Shown: positions 53,278-62,715 of the stretch, piece by piece
Numbering within the stretch: the stretch's first letter is position 1
Layout: each line of letters begins with the position of its first letter
Source: Streptomyces sp. SAI-127
GTDB lineage: Bacteria > Actinomycetota > Actinomycetes > Streptomycetales > Streptomycetaceae
Direction of reading: 5' to 3'
Length of the DNA stretch: 64,000 nucleotides
Assembly (NCBI RefSeq): GCF_029894425.1
Contig: NZ_JARXYJ010000001.1
Location: 8,018,501-8,082,500, forward strand
Made by a program: the position numbers and the translations under genes
The notes under the pieces: model-generated
What the model was told of the DNA's origin: nothing
The model's input: the letters and a program-made list of their open reading frames with translations, nothing else
The model's database searches: none

Positions 53278-53394
53278 ATGCCAGTGCTCGATCCGAATCC
53301 CCAGAACGGCCAGAAGAAGATGCTGCTGGTCTTCGGCTCGTTCTTCGCCATCTTCATCGTCATCGCGATCATCGCGACGATCGCCTCGCCCTGA
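53278..53394 (+). CDS. SGM_5486-type transporter-associated microprotein
   Basis: A 38-aa protein: a polar N-terminus (PVLDPNPQNGQKKM) and one hydrophobic helix (LLVFGSFFAIFIVIAIIATIA). I recognise it as matching the small SGM_5486 family found next to MFS transporters in Streptomyces. It begins 48 bp after the MFS stop. A role in stabilising or tuning the transporter is an inference. Confidence 0.8.
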   Translation: MPVLDPNPQNGQKKMLLVFGSFFAIFIVIAIIATIASP

Positions 53395-53575
53395 TCCGGG
53401 CACCCGTTCCCTGATTCGACGGTGGGGTTAACCCCCGGTCCCCTAGGGGGTGAGTGTCAGGGTCAACTGGGTGGATCTCCGGATGGGTTGACGGCCCCCG
53501 GTTCCGTAACTTCGAGATGTGACCGCACCGCACCGGTCACCGCCCACCGGCCACTCGAAGACAGCGGAGGCACTC

Positions 53576-53782
53576 ATGTCGGCCCCAACGCACACCCCGC
53601 CCCACCCGGCGTCCCGGGGCGGCGTCGACATCCGGCTGCCCTGGTGGGCCCTCGCCCTGCCGACGCTCGCCTTCGTGGTGCTCCTGGCCCTCATCCTCAA
53701 CCCCGCCGACGCGCACGCGGCCTCCGGCGACCCGGTCGTCACCCGGTTCCTGGAGCGCGTACAGCAGCTGATAGCCCGCTGA
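53576..53782 (+). CDS. Small single-helix membrane protein
   Basis: A 68-aa protein with a Pro/His-rich start, one helix (LPWWALALPTLAFVVLLALIL), then NPADAHAASGDPVVTRFLERVQQLIA, an amphipathic tail. A GGAGG lies just upstream of the ATG. The AHA-A site could be a signal-peptidase cut, so the mature product might be a small exported peptide. In the upstream gap a GTCAAC...GTTGAC inverted pair (53462-53492) is visible. Confidence 0.7.
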   Translation: MSAPTHTPPHPASRGGVDIRLPWWALALPTLAFVVLLALILNPADAHAASGDPVVTRFLERVQQLIAR

Positions 53783-53847
53783 GCACCCATAAAGCCGCCC
53801 GTCAACTCCCTGCGCCCCATGGCCTGTTTCATGCGAAGCTGGATCCC

Positions 53848-54367
53848 ATGAGCGTCGCAGAACCCCGCAGGATTGTCCTTTTCCGGCATGCGAAAGCCGA
53901 CTGGCCGCAGGTGACCGATCATGAGCGGCCGCTCGCCGACCGTGGCCGCAAAGAATCAGCGGAGGCCGGACGACGACTGGTCGACTTCCGGCATCCCCTT
54001 CGACCTGGCCCTCTGCTCCACCGCGACCCGGACCCGTGAGACCTGGAAGCTCGCCGTGCAGGAGTTCCCGCACCGGCCGAAAACGGTCTACGAGGAGCGG
54101 ATCTACGAGGCCTCTCCCGGCGAGCTGATCGCCGTGCTGAACGAAACCCCGGACGACGTGCAGAACGTCGTCCTGATCGGCCACAACCCGGGTGTGCAGG
54201 GTCTCGCCGACGTCCTCGCCGGCGCCGCCGAGGGTGACACCCGCCAGCGGATGAGCGCACGCGGCTTCCCGGCCGCCGCGTTCGCCGTGCTGTCGTTCAG
54301 CGGCCCCTGGAAGACCCTGGAGCCGGGCGTGGCCACCCTCGCCGACTACTGGGCACCGTCCGACTGA
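53848..54367 (+). CDS. SixA-like histidine phosphatase, apparently frameshifted
   Basis: A phosphohistidine phosphatase. The first part (RRIVLFRHAKADWPQVTDHERPL, with the RHA catalytic His) is in one frame to LVDF; the second part (GIPFDLALCSTATRTRETW, VLIGHNPGVQGLADVLAG) is in another. One extra T at 53986-53987 (GACTTCCGG where GACTCCGG is expected) explains the break. Corrected length is 172 aa, normal for the family. Whether the gene is truly broken or this is a base-calling error cannot be told here. Confidence 0.85.
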
Positions 54368-54394
54368 CGGCGACCCCCATCGGCACGTGACACG

Positions 54395-54429
54395 GCAGGG
54401 CCCGGCACCGTCACGGTGCCGGGCCCTGC
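54395..54429. terminator. Bidirectional terminator between sixA and serB
   Basis: A perfect 16-bp stem (54395-54410 with 54414-54429, GCAGGGCCCGGCACCG arm) and a TCA loop between convergent genes. Confidence 0.85.
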
Positions 54430-54441
54430 CGATGCGCCGGG

Positions 54442-55656
54442 TCAGTCCTCCTCGTGCGCGTCCGCCGCCTCGACCTCTTCGCGGGTGACGCCCAGCAGGT
54501 ACAGCACCGTGTCCAGGAAGGGCACGTTCACCGCGGTGTGCGCGGCCTCCCGCACCACAGGCTTGGCGTTGAAGGCGACCCCGAGTCCGGCCGCGTTGAG
54601 CATGTCCAGGTCATTGGCGCCGTCGCCGATCGCCACCGTCTGGGACAGCGGTACTCCCGCCTCGGCGGCGAACCGGCGCAGCAGCCGCGCCTTGCCCGCG
54701 CGGTCCACGATCTCTCCGGTGACCTTGCCCGTCAGCTTCCCGTCGACGATCTCCAGCGTGTTGGCCTGGGCGAAGTCCAGCCCCAGCCGGTCCTTCAGAT
54801 CGTCGGTGACCTGGGTGAATCCGCCCGAGACGACACCGACTTGGAAGCCGAGCCGTTTCAGTGTACGGATGAGGGTGCGGGCGCCCGGCGTCAGCCGTAC
54901 CTCGGAGCGCACCTTGTCGACGACCGAGGCGTCCAACCCCTCCAACAGCGCCACGCGCGCGTGCAGCGACTGCTCGAAGTCCAGCTCGCCGCGCATCGCG
55001 GCCGCGGTCACCTCGGCGACCTCGTCCTCGCAGCCGGCGTGCGCGGCGAAGAGCTCGATCACCTCGTCCTGGATGAGCGTGGAGTCCACGTCCATGACGA
55101 CGAGCCGCTGGGCCCGGCGGTGCAGACCGGCCGCGACGACGGCCACGTCGACGCCGAGCTTGGCGGCGTCCGTGACGAGCGCGGTGCGCAGCGCTTCGGT
55201 CGCCACGCCGGACACCGCGAACTCGACGGCCGTGACCGGGTACTTGGCCAGCCGGAAGATACGGTCGATGTTGCCGCCCGCCTTGGCGATCTTCGCGGCG
55301 ATCGCGGCGGTGGCCTCCGCGGTGAGCGGGTGGCCGAGCACGGTGACCAGGGAACGCCCCAGCCCTCGCGGCCGGTTGTCGCCGAGACCGGAGATGATCT
55401 CCGCCTGCATCTTGATCGACTCGGCCCAGCTGTGGACGGTCGCCCGCAGGTCGCCCTCCAGCGCGCGCGGCGGCGCGGTCACGAGCGCGCACAGCACCAT
55501 TCGGCCACGCGTGACGACCTGCTCGATGTCGACCACGTCGACCGAGTACGCGGCGAGGGTGTCGAAGAGGCCGGCCGTGATGCCCGGCCTGTCCTTCCCG
55601 AAGATCTTGACGAGAAGGGTGGGGACGTCGGAGGACGAGGTCTGCGAAGCGCTCAT
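54442..55656 (-). CDS. serB: Phosphoserine phosphatase SerB with N-terminal ACT domains
   Basis: HAD-superfamily enzyme of serine synthesis, 404 aa. Two ACT-like regulatory domains (about residues 12-175) precede the phosphatase. The nucleophile Asp is in VVMDVDSTLIQDEVIELFA (DxDST near 189). Later motifs are VSGGFTQV and AIGDGANDLDML. The ACT pair suggests feedback by serine or another amino acid. ATG at 55656 with GGGA 7 nt upstream; the open frame beyond it has no homology. Confidence 0.95.
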   Translation of the reverse strand: MSASQTSSSDVPTLLVKIFGKDRPGITAGLFDTLAAYSVDVVDIEQVVTRGRMVLCALVTAPPRALEGDLRATVHSWAESIKMQAEIISGLGDNRPRGLGRSLVTVLGHPLTAEATAAIAAKIAKAGGNIDRIFRLAKYPVTAVEFAVSGVATEALRTALVTDAAKLGVDVAVVAAGLHRRAQRLVVMDVDSTLIQDEVIELFAAHAGCEDEVAEVTAAAMRGELDFEQSLHARVALLEGLDASVVDKVRSEVRLTPGARTLIRTLKRLGFQVGVVSGGFTQVTDDLKDRLGLDFAQANTLEIVDGKLTGKVTGEIVDRAGKARLLRRFAAEAGVPLSQTVAIGDGANDLDMLNAAGLGVAFNAKPVVREAAHTAVNVPFLDTVLYLLGVTREEVEAADAHEED

Positions 55657-55951
55657 GGTGTTCCCACCGTATCCGGCACCCAGTGCCTTCTGCTCCTGCG
55701 GTCCGTCTGACGGACACGGAACAGTCGGTGTCGGGCAGGTGGCGAGATCCTTACATACGGGACAAGGCTTCGCTGCGGGGGCTTGAGGGACCGAGGTGGA
55801 CAAGGGCAGAAGCGACTTGGCCCCGCCGGCTTCGAACGACCTCACCGCACGGCGGGAACGGCCGGCTCTCGCCGGGAGTGCCCGGTCGTCGACCACGCCC
55901 TCTCACTGCACAGCCCTGCACTCTGACCAGGCTCCTGAGACAGGCGCCCGG

Positions 55952-58900
55952 TCAGCGCCGCCCTTTCGGCTTCCCCGGCGGCGGCGGCGGTGGTGGGGGA
56001 GGGGGAGGAGGCGGTGGTGGCGACTGACGGCCCTCGTCGCCGGAGGACGATCGACGGCCACCCGGGCGCTGCCTGGGAGGCCGTTGCGGTGAACGAGGGG
56101 GCTGATCGATCGGGCGGGCCATAGTGGGGGCGCCGTAGACGTTGTCGGGCGGGGGCGATCCGCCTGGCCGAGGCGGTTCGTCGGACGGCCGAGAGCTCTC
56201 CTCGGAAGGCGGCCCCTCATCCTGCGGCGGCCGAGGGCTGCCGCCCGGCCTGTCCTGCGAAGGCCTGCCGCCGGGCCCGTCCTGTCGTCGAGGGCTGCTG
56301 CTGGGCCCGTCTTGTGGTCGAGAGCTGCTGCCCGGCCCGTCCGCCCTCGCGGTGCGCCCGTACCCACCGGCCCCTTGCGGACCCGGGGCGGTCGGCGCCC
56401 CACCACCAGACCACCCCATGCCCGACGCTCCCGGCCCCCCTCGCCCCGGTTCCTCCCGACTACCCGCACGCCGCGGCGTGCGCCCACTGCCCTGACGGCC
56501 CGGTGTCCGCCAACCGTCCTCCGACCCAGGCGCCTGCCCGCCGCCTTCACCGCCCGGTTCTCGCCGACCGTTCTCAGGCCCTTGTCCTCGCCAACCCTCG
56601 CCACCGGGCCGCGCATCCTCAGGCCCCTGCAACTCATCCGGCACCCGCAGATACGGGTTCGTCGCGGGGTTCGGAGGCCGATGAGGCGTACCCGGGACGT
56701 AGGGCCCCGGCTCACCGCCATAAGGCCCCGGTCCACCCTCGTAGGGCCCTGCGTCTCCGCCATGGGGCCCCGGCTCCCGGCCATGGGGCCCCGGCTCCCG
56801 GCCGTGGGGCCCCGGCTCCCGGCCGTGGGGCCCCGGCTCCCGGCCGTGGGGCCCCGGCTCCCGGCCGTGGGGCCCCGGCTCCCGGCCGTGGGGCCCCGGC
56901 TCCCGGCCGTGGGGCCCCGGCTCCCGGCCGTGGGGCCCCGGCTCCCGGCCATGCGGGTCCGCTTCCCGGCCATGCGGCCCCGCCGCACCGCCGTGGCCCC
57001 CCGCCTCACCGCCGTGGCCCCCCGCCTCACCGCCGTACCGCTCCGCCCCACCGCCATACGACCCAGGCCCGCCCTCATAGGCCTCGGACCCACCGTCGTC
57101 GTAGGACGGCCCCACCCCGCCCCGGTACGACCCCATCCCGCCTTCGTGCGACGTCGACCCGCTGTCGTACGCCCCGGACCCGCCCTCCTCGTACTCCCTG
57201 GCCCCACCCCTACCTCGACGCGGCCCGGCCCCGCTCCCGTAAGCCGTGTCCCCGCTCGCATACGGCTCGGCCCCGCTCCCGTAAGCCGTGCCCCCGCTCG
57301 CATATGGCCCGGCCCCGCTCCCGTAAGCCGCACCCCCACTCCCACCCGGCCCGCCCCCACTCCCATACGGCCCATCCGTCCGCTGATACGCCCCACCCGC
57401 ACCGCCATACCGCGAACCCCCGCCAGGCCCAGCCGCCTGCACCCCCACAGCCCCCGCCCCCGCACCGCCCCCCGCCAAGTCACCCAGTGCCAGGCCTGCC
57501 GCCCGGGACCCCGCCGCCCCCGTGGCGCGGGCCAGCAACGCCCCCGCGGCCCCCGCCGCCGCGCCCCACAGCGCCCCGAGCAGCAGCGCCATACCGAGCT
57601 GCCCCCGCAGTCGGACGCCGGCGCCGAACGCGTCGAACCCCAGTACCGACAGCGAGGCGTCCACCGACACCTCCGTCAGCCAGGCGAGCAACGGCAGTGC
57701 CAAAGCCGTGGCGATCCCCAGCCGTACCGCACACCGCCCCGCGAAACCAAGGGCCCCCGGATCCCGTACGACCTCAGAGCCCGCCCCAGCCGCCCCCGCA
57801 GAACCGGAACCCCACCCCCGCCCGGCACCCGCCCCACCAACCACACTCGACCCAGCAGCCCCACCAACCGGCCCCGCCATTCCACCCGCCCCAGCACCAA
57901 CCGCCCCCGCCGCCCCATCCGCCCGGCCGCCCCAAACCCCCACCGGCGTCCGCACAGCGGTAAGCACCCCCGCCAGCAGCATCATCAGCGCCGCCCCCAC
58001 CCCCAGGAGCCACACCCGCCCGTCCAGTTCCGCCAAGCGCCCCAGGGACACCGACTGGTCGGAGTCCGAGGTGAGGAGTCGGTCCAGGGGGTCCGGGAGG
58101 AAGTTCGTCAGCACCCCCGTCGCCCTGCCGTCGAAGGGGACGAACAGGCCGATGGGGATGCCCAGCCACACCCCGTTCGGCGCCCCGAGCAGCGCCGCTC
58201 CCGCGATCCGCTTGGGGTGGTCGTCGCCGATCGCCGCGTACGCCGCCGCCGAGAGCCCCGCGGCCACCGCGACCATCAGCACCGTCACGAGGGCGGACAC
58301 GGCCGGCCGTACCACGCGGTGCACGGCCTCCCAGCCGCGCGGCAGCGGCGTGCGGCGGGACGCCAGCAACGCGACCAGCAGGATCCCGGCCGACCAGCCG
58401 AGCCCGCCGAGCAGCGTCGGCACGGCGTCCACCGTGAAGCCGACCGCGGCCTTCGCGTCGACGAGGTCGCCGATCTGGTCGGGCAGCAGTCCGCCGATGT
58501 CCCCGACGTCCCCCAGCCCGGGGATGTCGAGGCCCCCGCCCCCGCCCGCACCGGGCAGCTTGTCGAGCCCCAGCGCGCCCCCGTCGATCGTGATGACGTC
58601 GTGCCCCGCCCAGGCCAGCCCGCCCATCATCGCCGTGAACAGCGCGACCACCGAGCCCGCGCGCGCGAGGAGTTCCGACGGCGCGATCACCGCCCCGGCG
58701 CCCCGCAGGGACCGGAGGAAGAACCATGACAAAAGCGCCGCGCCGACCAGGCTGACGCCCAATGGCGTGATCTCGATGGCGGTGGCCGCCTCCGCTCCCG
58801 TCAGCCCGAACGCGGACACGTCGCCGGAGGGTGTCACCGAACCACCCGCCGCAAGGGCCACAACCGCCGCGGTCATCGGGCCCAGCGAGGCCGCGGAATC

Positions 58901-59047
58901 GGCCTCCAGCAGATGCAGACCGAGCGCGGCCGCACCCGCCATCCCGATCAACGCCCAGCTCACGGCGGCTATGGCGGACAGCAGGATGTCGCCCCACGGC
59001 AGCCTGACGCGGTGCTGCGTGGTCTCGGCGCTCATGGACGCACTCAT
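55952..59047 (-). CDS. Streptophobe family protein with long repeat-rich tail
   Basis: A 1031-aa protein. Residues 1-520 are a multi-helix membrane part (WGDILLSAIAAVSWALIGMAG; ALLSWFFLRSLRGAGAVIAPSELLARAGS; AVVALFTAMMGGLAWAGHD). The remaining half is low-complexity Gly/Pro/Arg/Tyr-rich, with nine exact PHGREPG heptads, a 14-aa Tyr-Gly-Ser repeat and a final 15-proline run before GKPKGRR. I recognise the membrane part as the streptophobe family. It is divergent from the FHA-ABC transporter gene. ATG at 59035 is an alternative start. Confidence 0.85.
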   Translation of the reverse strand: MSASMSAETTQHRVRLPWGDILLSAIAAVSWALIGMAGAAALGLHLLEADSAASLGPMTAAVVALAAGGSVTPSGDVSAFGLTGAEAATAIEITPLGVSLVGAALLSWFFLRSLRGAGAVIAPSELLARAGSVVALFTAMMGGLAWAGHDVITIDGGALGLDKLPGAGGGGGLDIPGLGDVGDIGGLLPDQIGDLVDAKAAVGFTVDAVPTLLGGLGWSAGILLVALLASRRTPLPRGWEAVHRVVRPAVSALVTVLMVAVAAGLSAAAYAAIGDDHPKRIAGAALLGAPNGVWLGIPIGLFVPFDGRATGVLTNFLPDPLDRLLTSDSDQSVSLGRLAELDGRVWLLGVGAALMMLLAGVLTAVRTPVGVWGGRADGAAGAVGAGAGGMAGPVGGAAGSSVVGGAGAGRGWGSGSAGAAGAGSEVVRDPGALGFAGRCAVRLGIATALALPLLAWLTEVSVDASLSVLGFDAFGAGVRLRGQLGMALLLGALWGAAAGAAGALLARATGAAGSRAAGLALGDLAGGGAGAGAVGVQAAGPGGGSRYGGAGGAYQRTDGPYGSGGGPGGSGGAAYGSGAGPYASGGTAYGSGAEPYASGDTAYGSGAGPRRGRGGAREYEEGGSGAYDSGSTSHEGGMGSYRGGVGPSYDDGGSEAYEGGPGSYGGGAERYGGEAGGHGGEAGGHGGAAGPHGREADPHGREPGPHGREPGPHGREPGPHGREPGPHGREPGPHGREPGPHGREPGPHGREPGPHGREPGPHGGDAGPYEGGPGPYGGEPGPYVPGTPHRPPNPATNPYLRVPDELQGPEDARPGGEGWRGQGPENGRREPGGEGGGQAPGSEDGWRTPGRQGSGRTPRRAGSREEPGRGGPGASGMGWSGGGAPTAPGPQGAGGYGRTARADGPGSSSRPQDGPSSSPRRQDGPGGRPSQDRPGGSPRPPQDEGPPSEESSRPSDEPPRPGGSPPPDNVYGAPTMARPIDQPPRSPQRPPRQRPGGRRSSSGDEGRQSPPPPPPPPPPPPPPPGKPKGRR
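56757..56960 (-). repeat. Nine exact 21-bp tandem repeats in the streptophobe gene
   Basis: GGCTCCCGGCC recurs at 56772 and every 21 bp to 56940; units differ only at the CAT/CGT wobble. They encode PHGREPG heptads. Imperfect units flank both sides, and a 42-bp repeat lies at about 57232-57330. Copy number is likely variable between strains. Confidence 0.9.
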
Positions 59048-59274
59048 GGCAGACCCCCCGATCCGCGGCGCGGCCGAGGCCGCGCTTGTCCCCCTCGCGT
59101 GGATTACCCACTCTCCGGGTCGCTTTCAACCCCGTCAACGGAACCGGCCGAAGCGCGCGAACGTGGTGTTCTCGGGGCTCAACTTTCGGTCAGGAGGGGG
59201 ATCCTGAAATAGTTCCCGACGATGTTCGACATCCCTACACTCCCTGTGACGGGGGCAATGCGGGGGACTACTCA

Positions 59275-61851
59275 GTGGGGCTTGGAGTGCCGGAACTCGT
59301 ACTGGAAGCGAACGGACGTACCTGGACGCTCGATCCGTCCAGGTCGTACAGCCTTGGACGCGATCCGCAGGGGGACATCGTGTTCGACGACGCCAGGGTC
59401 TCCTGGCGTCACGCCACGATCAGCTGGAGCGGGCGCGGTTGGGTCATCGAGGACCACAGCAGCACCAACGGCACGTTCATGCAGGGTCAGCGGATCCATC
59501 AGACGGAGATCGGCCCCGGCACGGCGGTCCACCTCGGCAACGCGAGCGACGGCCCGCTGCTGAGCCTGTCCGGCACCGCGGCCCCGGTCGCCGAGCCCCA
59601 GCCCCGGCAGCAGCCGTACGTCGCGCAGAGCGCGAACCCCGGCTGGGCCCAGCAGACACCACAGCAGTCCCCACACCAGGCCCCTCACCAGCCCCCGCAG
59701 CAGGCCTCGCAGTCCGGCTGGCCACAGCCCCAGCAGCAGCCGCAGCCGTACTCGCACCAGCCGCCGCAGAAGATCCCGCAGCAGCAGGGCCCCGGCGCGG
59801 GCGCGGGCGCGCCGCCGGTCTACGGCGACCGCAGCCCGACCACGTTCCACCAGTTCACCATCGGCCGCATCATGCGCATCGGCCGTGCCCTGGAGAACGA
59901 CCTGGTCGTCTCCGACCTGCAGGTCTCCCGCAACCACGCGGAGTTCCACTCGACGCCCGACGGCCGCATGGAGATCCGCGACCTCGGCTCCCACAACGGC
60001 ACGTACGTCAACGGCCAGCCGATCCCCAAGGGCGGCTCGACGATGCTCGGCCCGAGCGACATCGTCGGCGTCGGCCACTCCACGTTCCGGATCGTCGGTG
60101 ACCGCCTCGAGGAGTTCGTCGACACCGGTGAGGTGACGTTCTCCGCCCGCCATCTGACCGTCACGGTCGACGGCGGCAAGCAGATCCTCAAGGACGTCTC
60201 CTTCGGCGTCCCGGAGAAGTCCCTGATCGCGGTCATCGGACCGTCCGGTTCCGGCAAGTCGACGCTGCTCAAGGCACTCACCGGCTACCGGCCCGCCAAC
60301 CAGGGCGACGTCCTCTACGACAACCGCAACCTCTACAAGCAGTTCGCCGAGCTGCGCCAGCGCATCGGTCTGGTCCCGCAGGACGACATCCTGCACAAGG
60401 AGCTGACCGTCAAGAAGGCCCTCAAGTACGCGGCCAAACTCCGCTTCCCGGCCGACACCACCGGCGCCGAGCGCGAATCACGCATAGACGAGGTGCTGCG
60501 CGAGCTGAAGCTCGACATCCACAAGGAGAAGAAGGTCACCTCCCTCTCCGGCGGCCAGCGCAAGCGCGTCTCCGTGGCCCTGGAGCTGCTCACCAAGCCG
60601 TCCCTGATCTTCCTGGACGAGCCGACCTCCGGCCTCGACCCGGGCATGGACCGCGATGTCATGCAACTGCTGCGCGGCCTCGCCGACGACGGCCGTACGG
60701 TCCTCGTCGTCACCCACTCCGTGGCCGAGCTGGCCCTGTGCGACAAGCTCCTCGTGATGGCGCCCGGCGGCGCCGTCGCCTACTTCGGCCCACCCGAGGA
60801 GGCGCTGAACTTCTTCGGCTACGACACCTGGGCCGACGTCTTCTCCGCCTTCGAGAACTACCGCGACTACGACTGGGCCGGACGCTGGAAGGGCTCACAG
60901 CACTACCAGATGTACGCCGCGGACATCGACGCCGTCGCCGCACAGTCCGTACAGCTGCCACCGATGCAGGCGATGAAACCGCCGAAGCCGCAGGGCTGGA
61001 TGGGCCAGTTCGGGACACTCGTGCGCCGCTATGTCTCGGTCATAGCGTCCGACAAGGGCTTCCTGGCCCTGACGGTGATCCTGCCGCTCGTCCTCGGCGC
61101 GGTGAGCCTGCTCATCGACTTCGGCGACCCGCTGCTGCCCAAGCCGGTCGACCCCAGGACCAAACTCCCCGAGCCCAACAGCACGGCCACCACCGTCCTG
61201 CTGATCCTGGCGGTCGGCGCCTGCTTCGCCGGCGCCGCCAACTCCGTCCGTGAACTGATCAAGGAACGGGTCATCTACGAACGGGAGCGCGCCACCGGCC
61301 TGTCCCGATCGGCGTACCTGATGTCCAAGGTGTTCGTGCTCGGCGTGATCACCATCCTGCAAGGACTGATGGTCGGCCTCATCGGCTTCGCCAGCCGCGA
61401 TCTCCCGAAGGAGGGCCTGGTCCTCGGCAGCGCCACCCTCGCGGAGCTGTGCCTGCCGATCATGGGCCTCGGGTTCACCTCGATGATGTTCGGCCTGATC
61501 ATCTCCGCGCTCGTGAAGACGTCCGAGAAGACCATGCCGCTGCTGGTCATGTTCGCGATCATCCAGGTTGTCTTCACCGGCTGTCTGTTCACCCTGCACG
61601 GCACGATCGGCGTCAACGAGCTCTCCTACCTCATGCCGTCCCGCTGGGCGGTCGCCGCCGCGGGCGCCACGCTGGACTTCAATCAGGTCAACCCGCCCGT
61701 CAAACCGGGCGACTCGACCGACCCGCTGTGGAACCACACCGTCGGCGTCTGGGGCCTCGACATGATCGCCCTCATCGCCATCGGCGTGATCTGCGGCTTC
61801 TTCGTGGCCCGCTTCCTGCGCCGCCACGAGCCCGAGGTCATGCGCAAGTGA
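59275..61851 (+). CDS. FHA-domain ABC transporter (Rv1747-like), ATPase fused to permease
   Basis: An 858-aa protein. FHA1 is at about residues 20-95 (SLGRDPQGDIVFDDARVSWRHATI), then a Gln/Pro-rich linker (about 105-185), FHA2 at 195-270 (IGRALENDLVVSDLQVSRNHAEF), an ABC domain at 290-520 (GPSGSGKST, LSGGQRKRVSV, LIFLDEPTSGLD) and an ABC-2 permease with six helices. FHA domains bind phosphothreonine, so a Ser/Thr kinase (not in the window) should regulate it, as for M. tuberculosis Rv1747. The GTG at 59275 has GGGGGA 7 nt upstream. Confidence 0.92.
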   Translation: MGLGVPELVLEANGRTWTLDPSRSYSLGRDPQGDIVFDDARVSWRHATISWSGRGWVIEDHSSTNGTFMQGQRIHQTEIGPGTAVHLGNASDGPLLSLSGTAAPVAEPQPRQQPYVAQSANPGWAQQTPQQSPHQAPHQPPQQASQSGWPQPQQQPQPYSHQPPQKIPQQQGPGAGAGAPPVYGDRSPTTFHQFTIGRIMRIGRALENDLVVSDLQVSRNHAEFHSTPDGRMEIRDLGSHNGTYVNGQPIPKGGSTMLGPSDIVGVGHSTFRIVGDRLEEFVDTGEVTFSARHLTVTVDGGKQILKDVSFGVPEKSLIAVIGPSGSGKSTLLKALTGYRPANQGDVLYDNRNLYKQFAELRQRIGLVPQDDILHKELTVKKALKYAAKLRFPADTTGAERESRIDEVLRELKLDIHKEKKVTSLSGGQRKRVSVALELLTKPSLIFLDEPTSGLDPGMDRDVMQLLRGLADDGRTVLVVTHSVAELALCDKLLVMAPGGAVAYFGPPEEALNFFGYDTWADVFSAFENYRDYDWAGRWKGSQHYQMYAADIDAVAAQSVQLPPMQAMKPPKPQGWMGQFGTLVRRYVSVIASDKGFLALTVILPLVLGAVSLLIDFGDPLLPKPVDPRTKLPEPNSTATTVLLILAVGACFAGAANSVRELIKERVIYERERATGLSRSAYLMSKVFVLGVITILQGLMVGLIGFASRDLPKEGLVLGSATLAELCLPIMGLGFTSMMFGLIISALVKTSEKTMPLLVMFAIIQVVFTGCLFTLHGTIGVNELSYLMPSRWAVAAAGATLDFNQVNPPVKPGDSTDPLWNHTVGVWGLDMIALIAIGVICGFFVARFLRRHEPEVMRK

Positions 61852-61870
61852 TCACTGTCGTACGACGGTG

Positions 61871-61902
61871 AAGGGCGGCACCCCCGAGAGGGTGCCGCCC
61901 TT
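61871..61902. terminator. Bidirectional terminator after the FHA-ABC gene
   Basis: A perfect 13-bp stem, AAGGGCGGCACCC (61871-61883) with its complement at 61890-61902, loop CCGAGA, between convergent genes. Confidence 0.85.
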
Positions 61903-61928
61903 GTGCGTTACGAGAGGTCCGCGCGGCC

Positions 61929-62684
61929 TCAGTACGCGCTGTTCACGTTGTCCATCGAGCCGTACCTGTCGGCCGCGTAGTTCGCGGCGGCGGTGATGTT
62001 GGCGACCGGGTCGTAGATGTTCCAGGACGTGCCCGGGACGTGGTACGCCTTGAAGGTCGGCGGGATGACCTGGAGCAGCCCCTTCGACGGGATGCCGTTG
62101 ATGGCGTTGATGTCCCAGTTGTTGATCGCGTTCGGGTTGCCCGAGGACTCCCGGATGATGTTGCGGTGCAGGCCGTTGTAGCTGCCCGGGATGCCCTTGG
62201 CCTTCATGATGTCCAGGGACTCCTTGATCCAGCCGTCAAGGTTGTTGGCGTAGCTCTTGTGCGTCGCGGCCTTGAGCTTGGCGCGCTGCGCGGCCCGGCT
62301 CGCGGCCTCCTTGGCCTTGCGCGCCTGCGCGGCCTTCTTGGCGGCGGCGGCCTGCGCGGCCTTCTTCTTCGCGGCGGCCGCGGCGGCCTTGGCCTTCGCG
62401 TCGGCGTGCGCCTTCGCTGCCTTCGCCTCGGCGGCGGCCTTGCTCTGCAGGGCCTTGGCGGCGAGCTGCTCGCTGACGTCGGCCTGGCGGCTCTTGAGCT
62501 GCTCGGAGGAGTACTTCACCGGGGCCGAGGAGACGGTGGCCTCGGACGTCGTGGTGTCCGCGTTGCCCGGAACCGCGCTGAACACGACGGCGGCGGCACC
62601 GAGCGTGGCGACGCCGGCGACGGCGATCTTGTGGCGCTTGGTCAGCGCGCGACTATGACCACGGGTGAAAGGGTTCTTGGGCAT
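61929..62684 (-). CDS. Exported SLT-type transglycosylase with coiled-coil linker
   Basis: A 251-aa exported protein. Signal sequence (KRHKIAVAGVATLGAAAVVFSAVPGNADT), a long Ala/Lys-rich coiled coil (about residues 55-145, AEAKAAKAHADAKAKAAAAA), then a lysozyme-like transglycosylase domain with the catalytic Glu in IIRESSGNPNA and NGIPSKGLLQVIPPTF. It probably remodels peptidoglycan during growth. The ATG at 62684 has AGAGG upstream. A 76-nt cloverleaf-like leader (62716-62791) precedes it. Confidence 0.9.
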   Translation of the reverse strand: MPKNPFTRGHSRALTKRHKIAVAGVATLGAAAVVFSAVPGNADTTTSEATVSSAPVKYSSEQLKSRQADVSEQLAAKALQSKAAAEAKAAKAHADAKAKAAAAAAKKKAAQAAAAKKAAQARKAKEAASRAAQRAKLKAATHKSYANNLDGWIKESLDIMKAKGIPGSYNGLHRNIIRESSGNPNAINNWDINAINGIPSKGLLQVIPPTFKAYHVPGTSWNIYDPVANITAAANYAADRYGSMDNVNSAY

Positions 62685-62715
62685 GCGGAATGGACCTCTT
62701 CGAATAGCGCGGGAG

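Noticed and set aside
53429..53575. Promoter TTGACG/TAACTT before the 68-aa membrane gene
   Set aside because: Spacing is only 13 bp, too short for a housekeeping promoter; only the GTCAAC/GTTGAC dyad is worth noting.
55657..55896. 80-residue N-terminal extension of SerB
   Set aside because: No homology, composition like non-coding DNA, and the ATG at 55656 has a proper ribosome site.
56757..56960. CRISPR-like regular array
   Set aside because: The period is 21 bp with no spacers, and the repeats are in frame with the streptophobe protein.
55903..57483. 526-codon frame in the same strand as the streptophobe tail but shifted
   Set aside because: Off-frame reading of the same tandem repeats; no start signal.
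56312..58729. 805-codon plus-strand frame across the streptophobe gene
   Set aside because: It is antisense to the low-complexity tail; the repeats encode Pro/Arg-rich strings with no homology or ribosome site.
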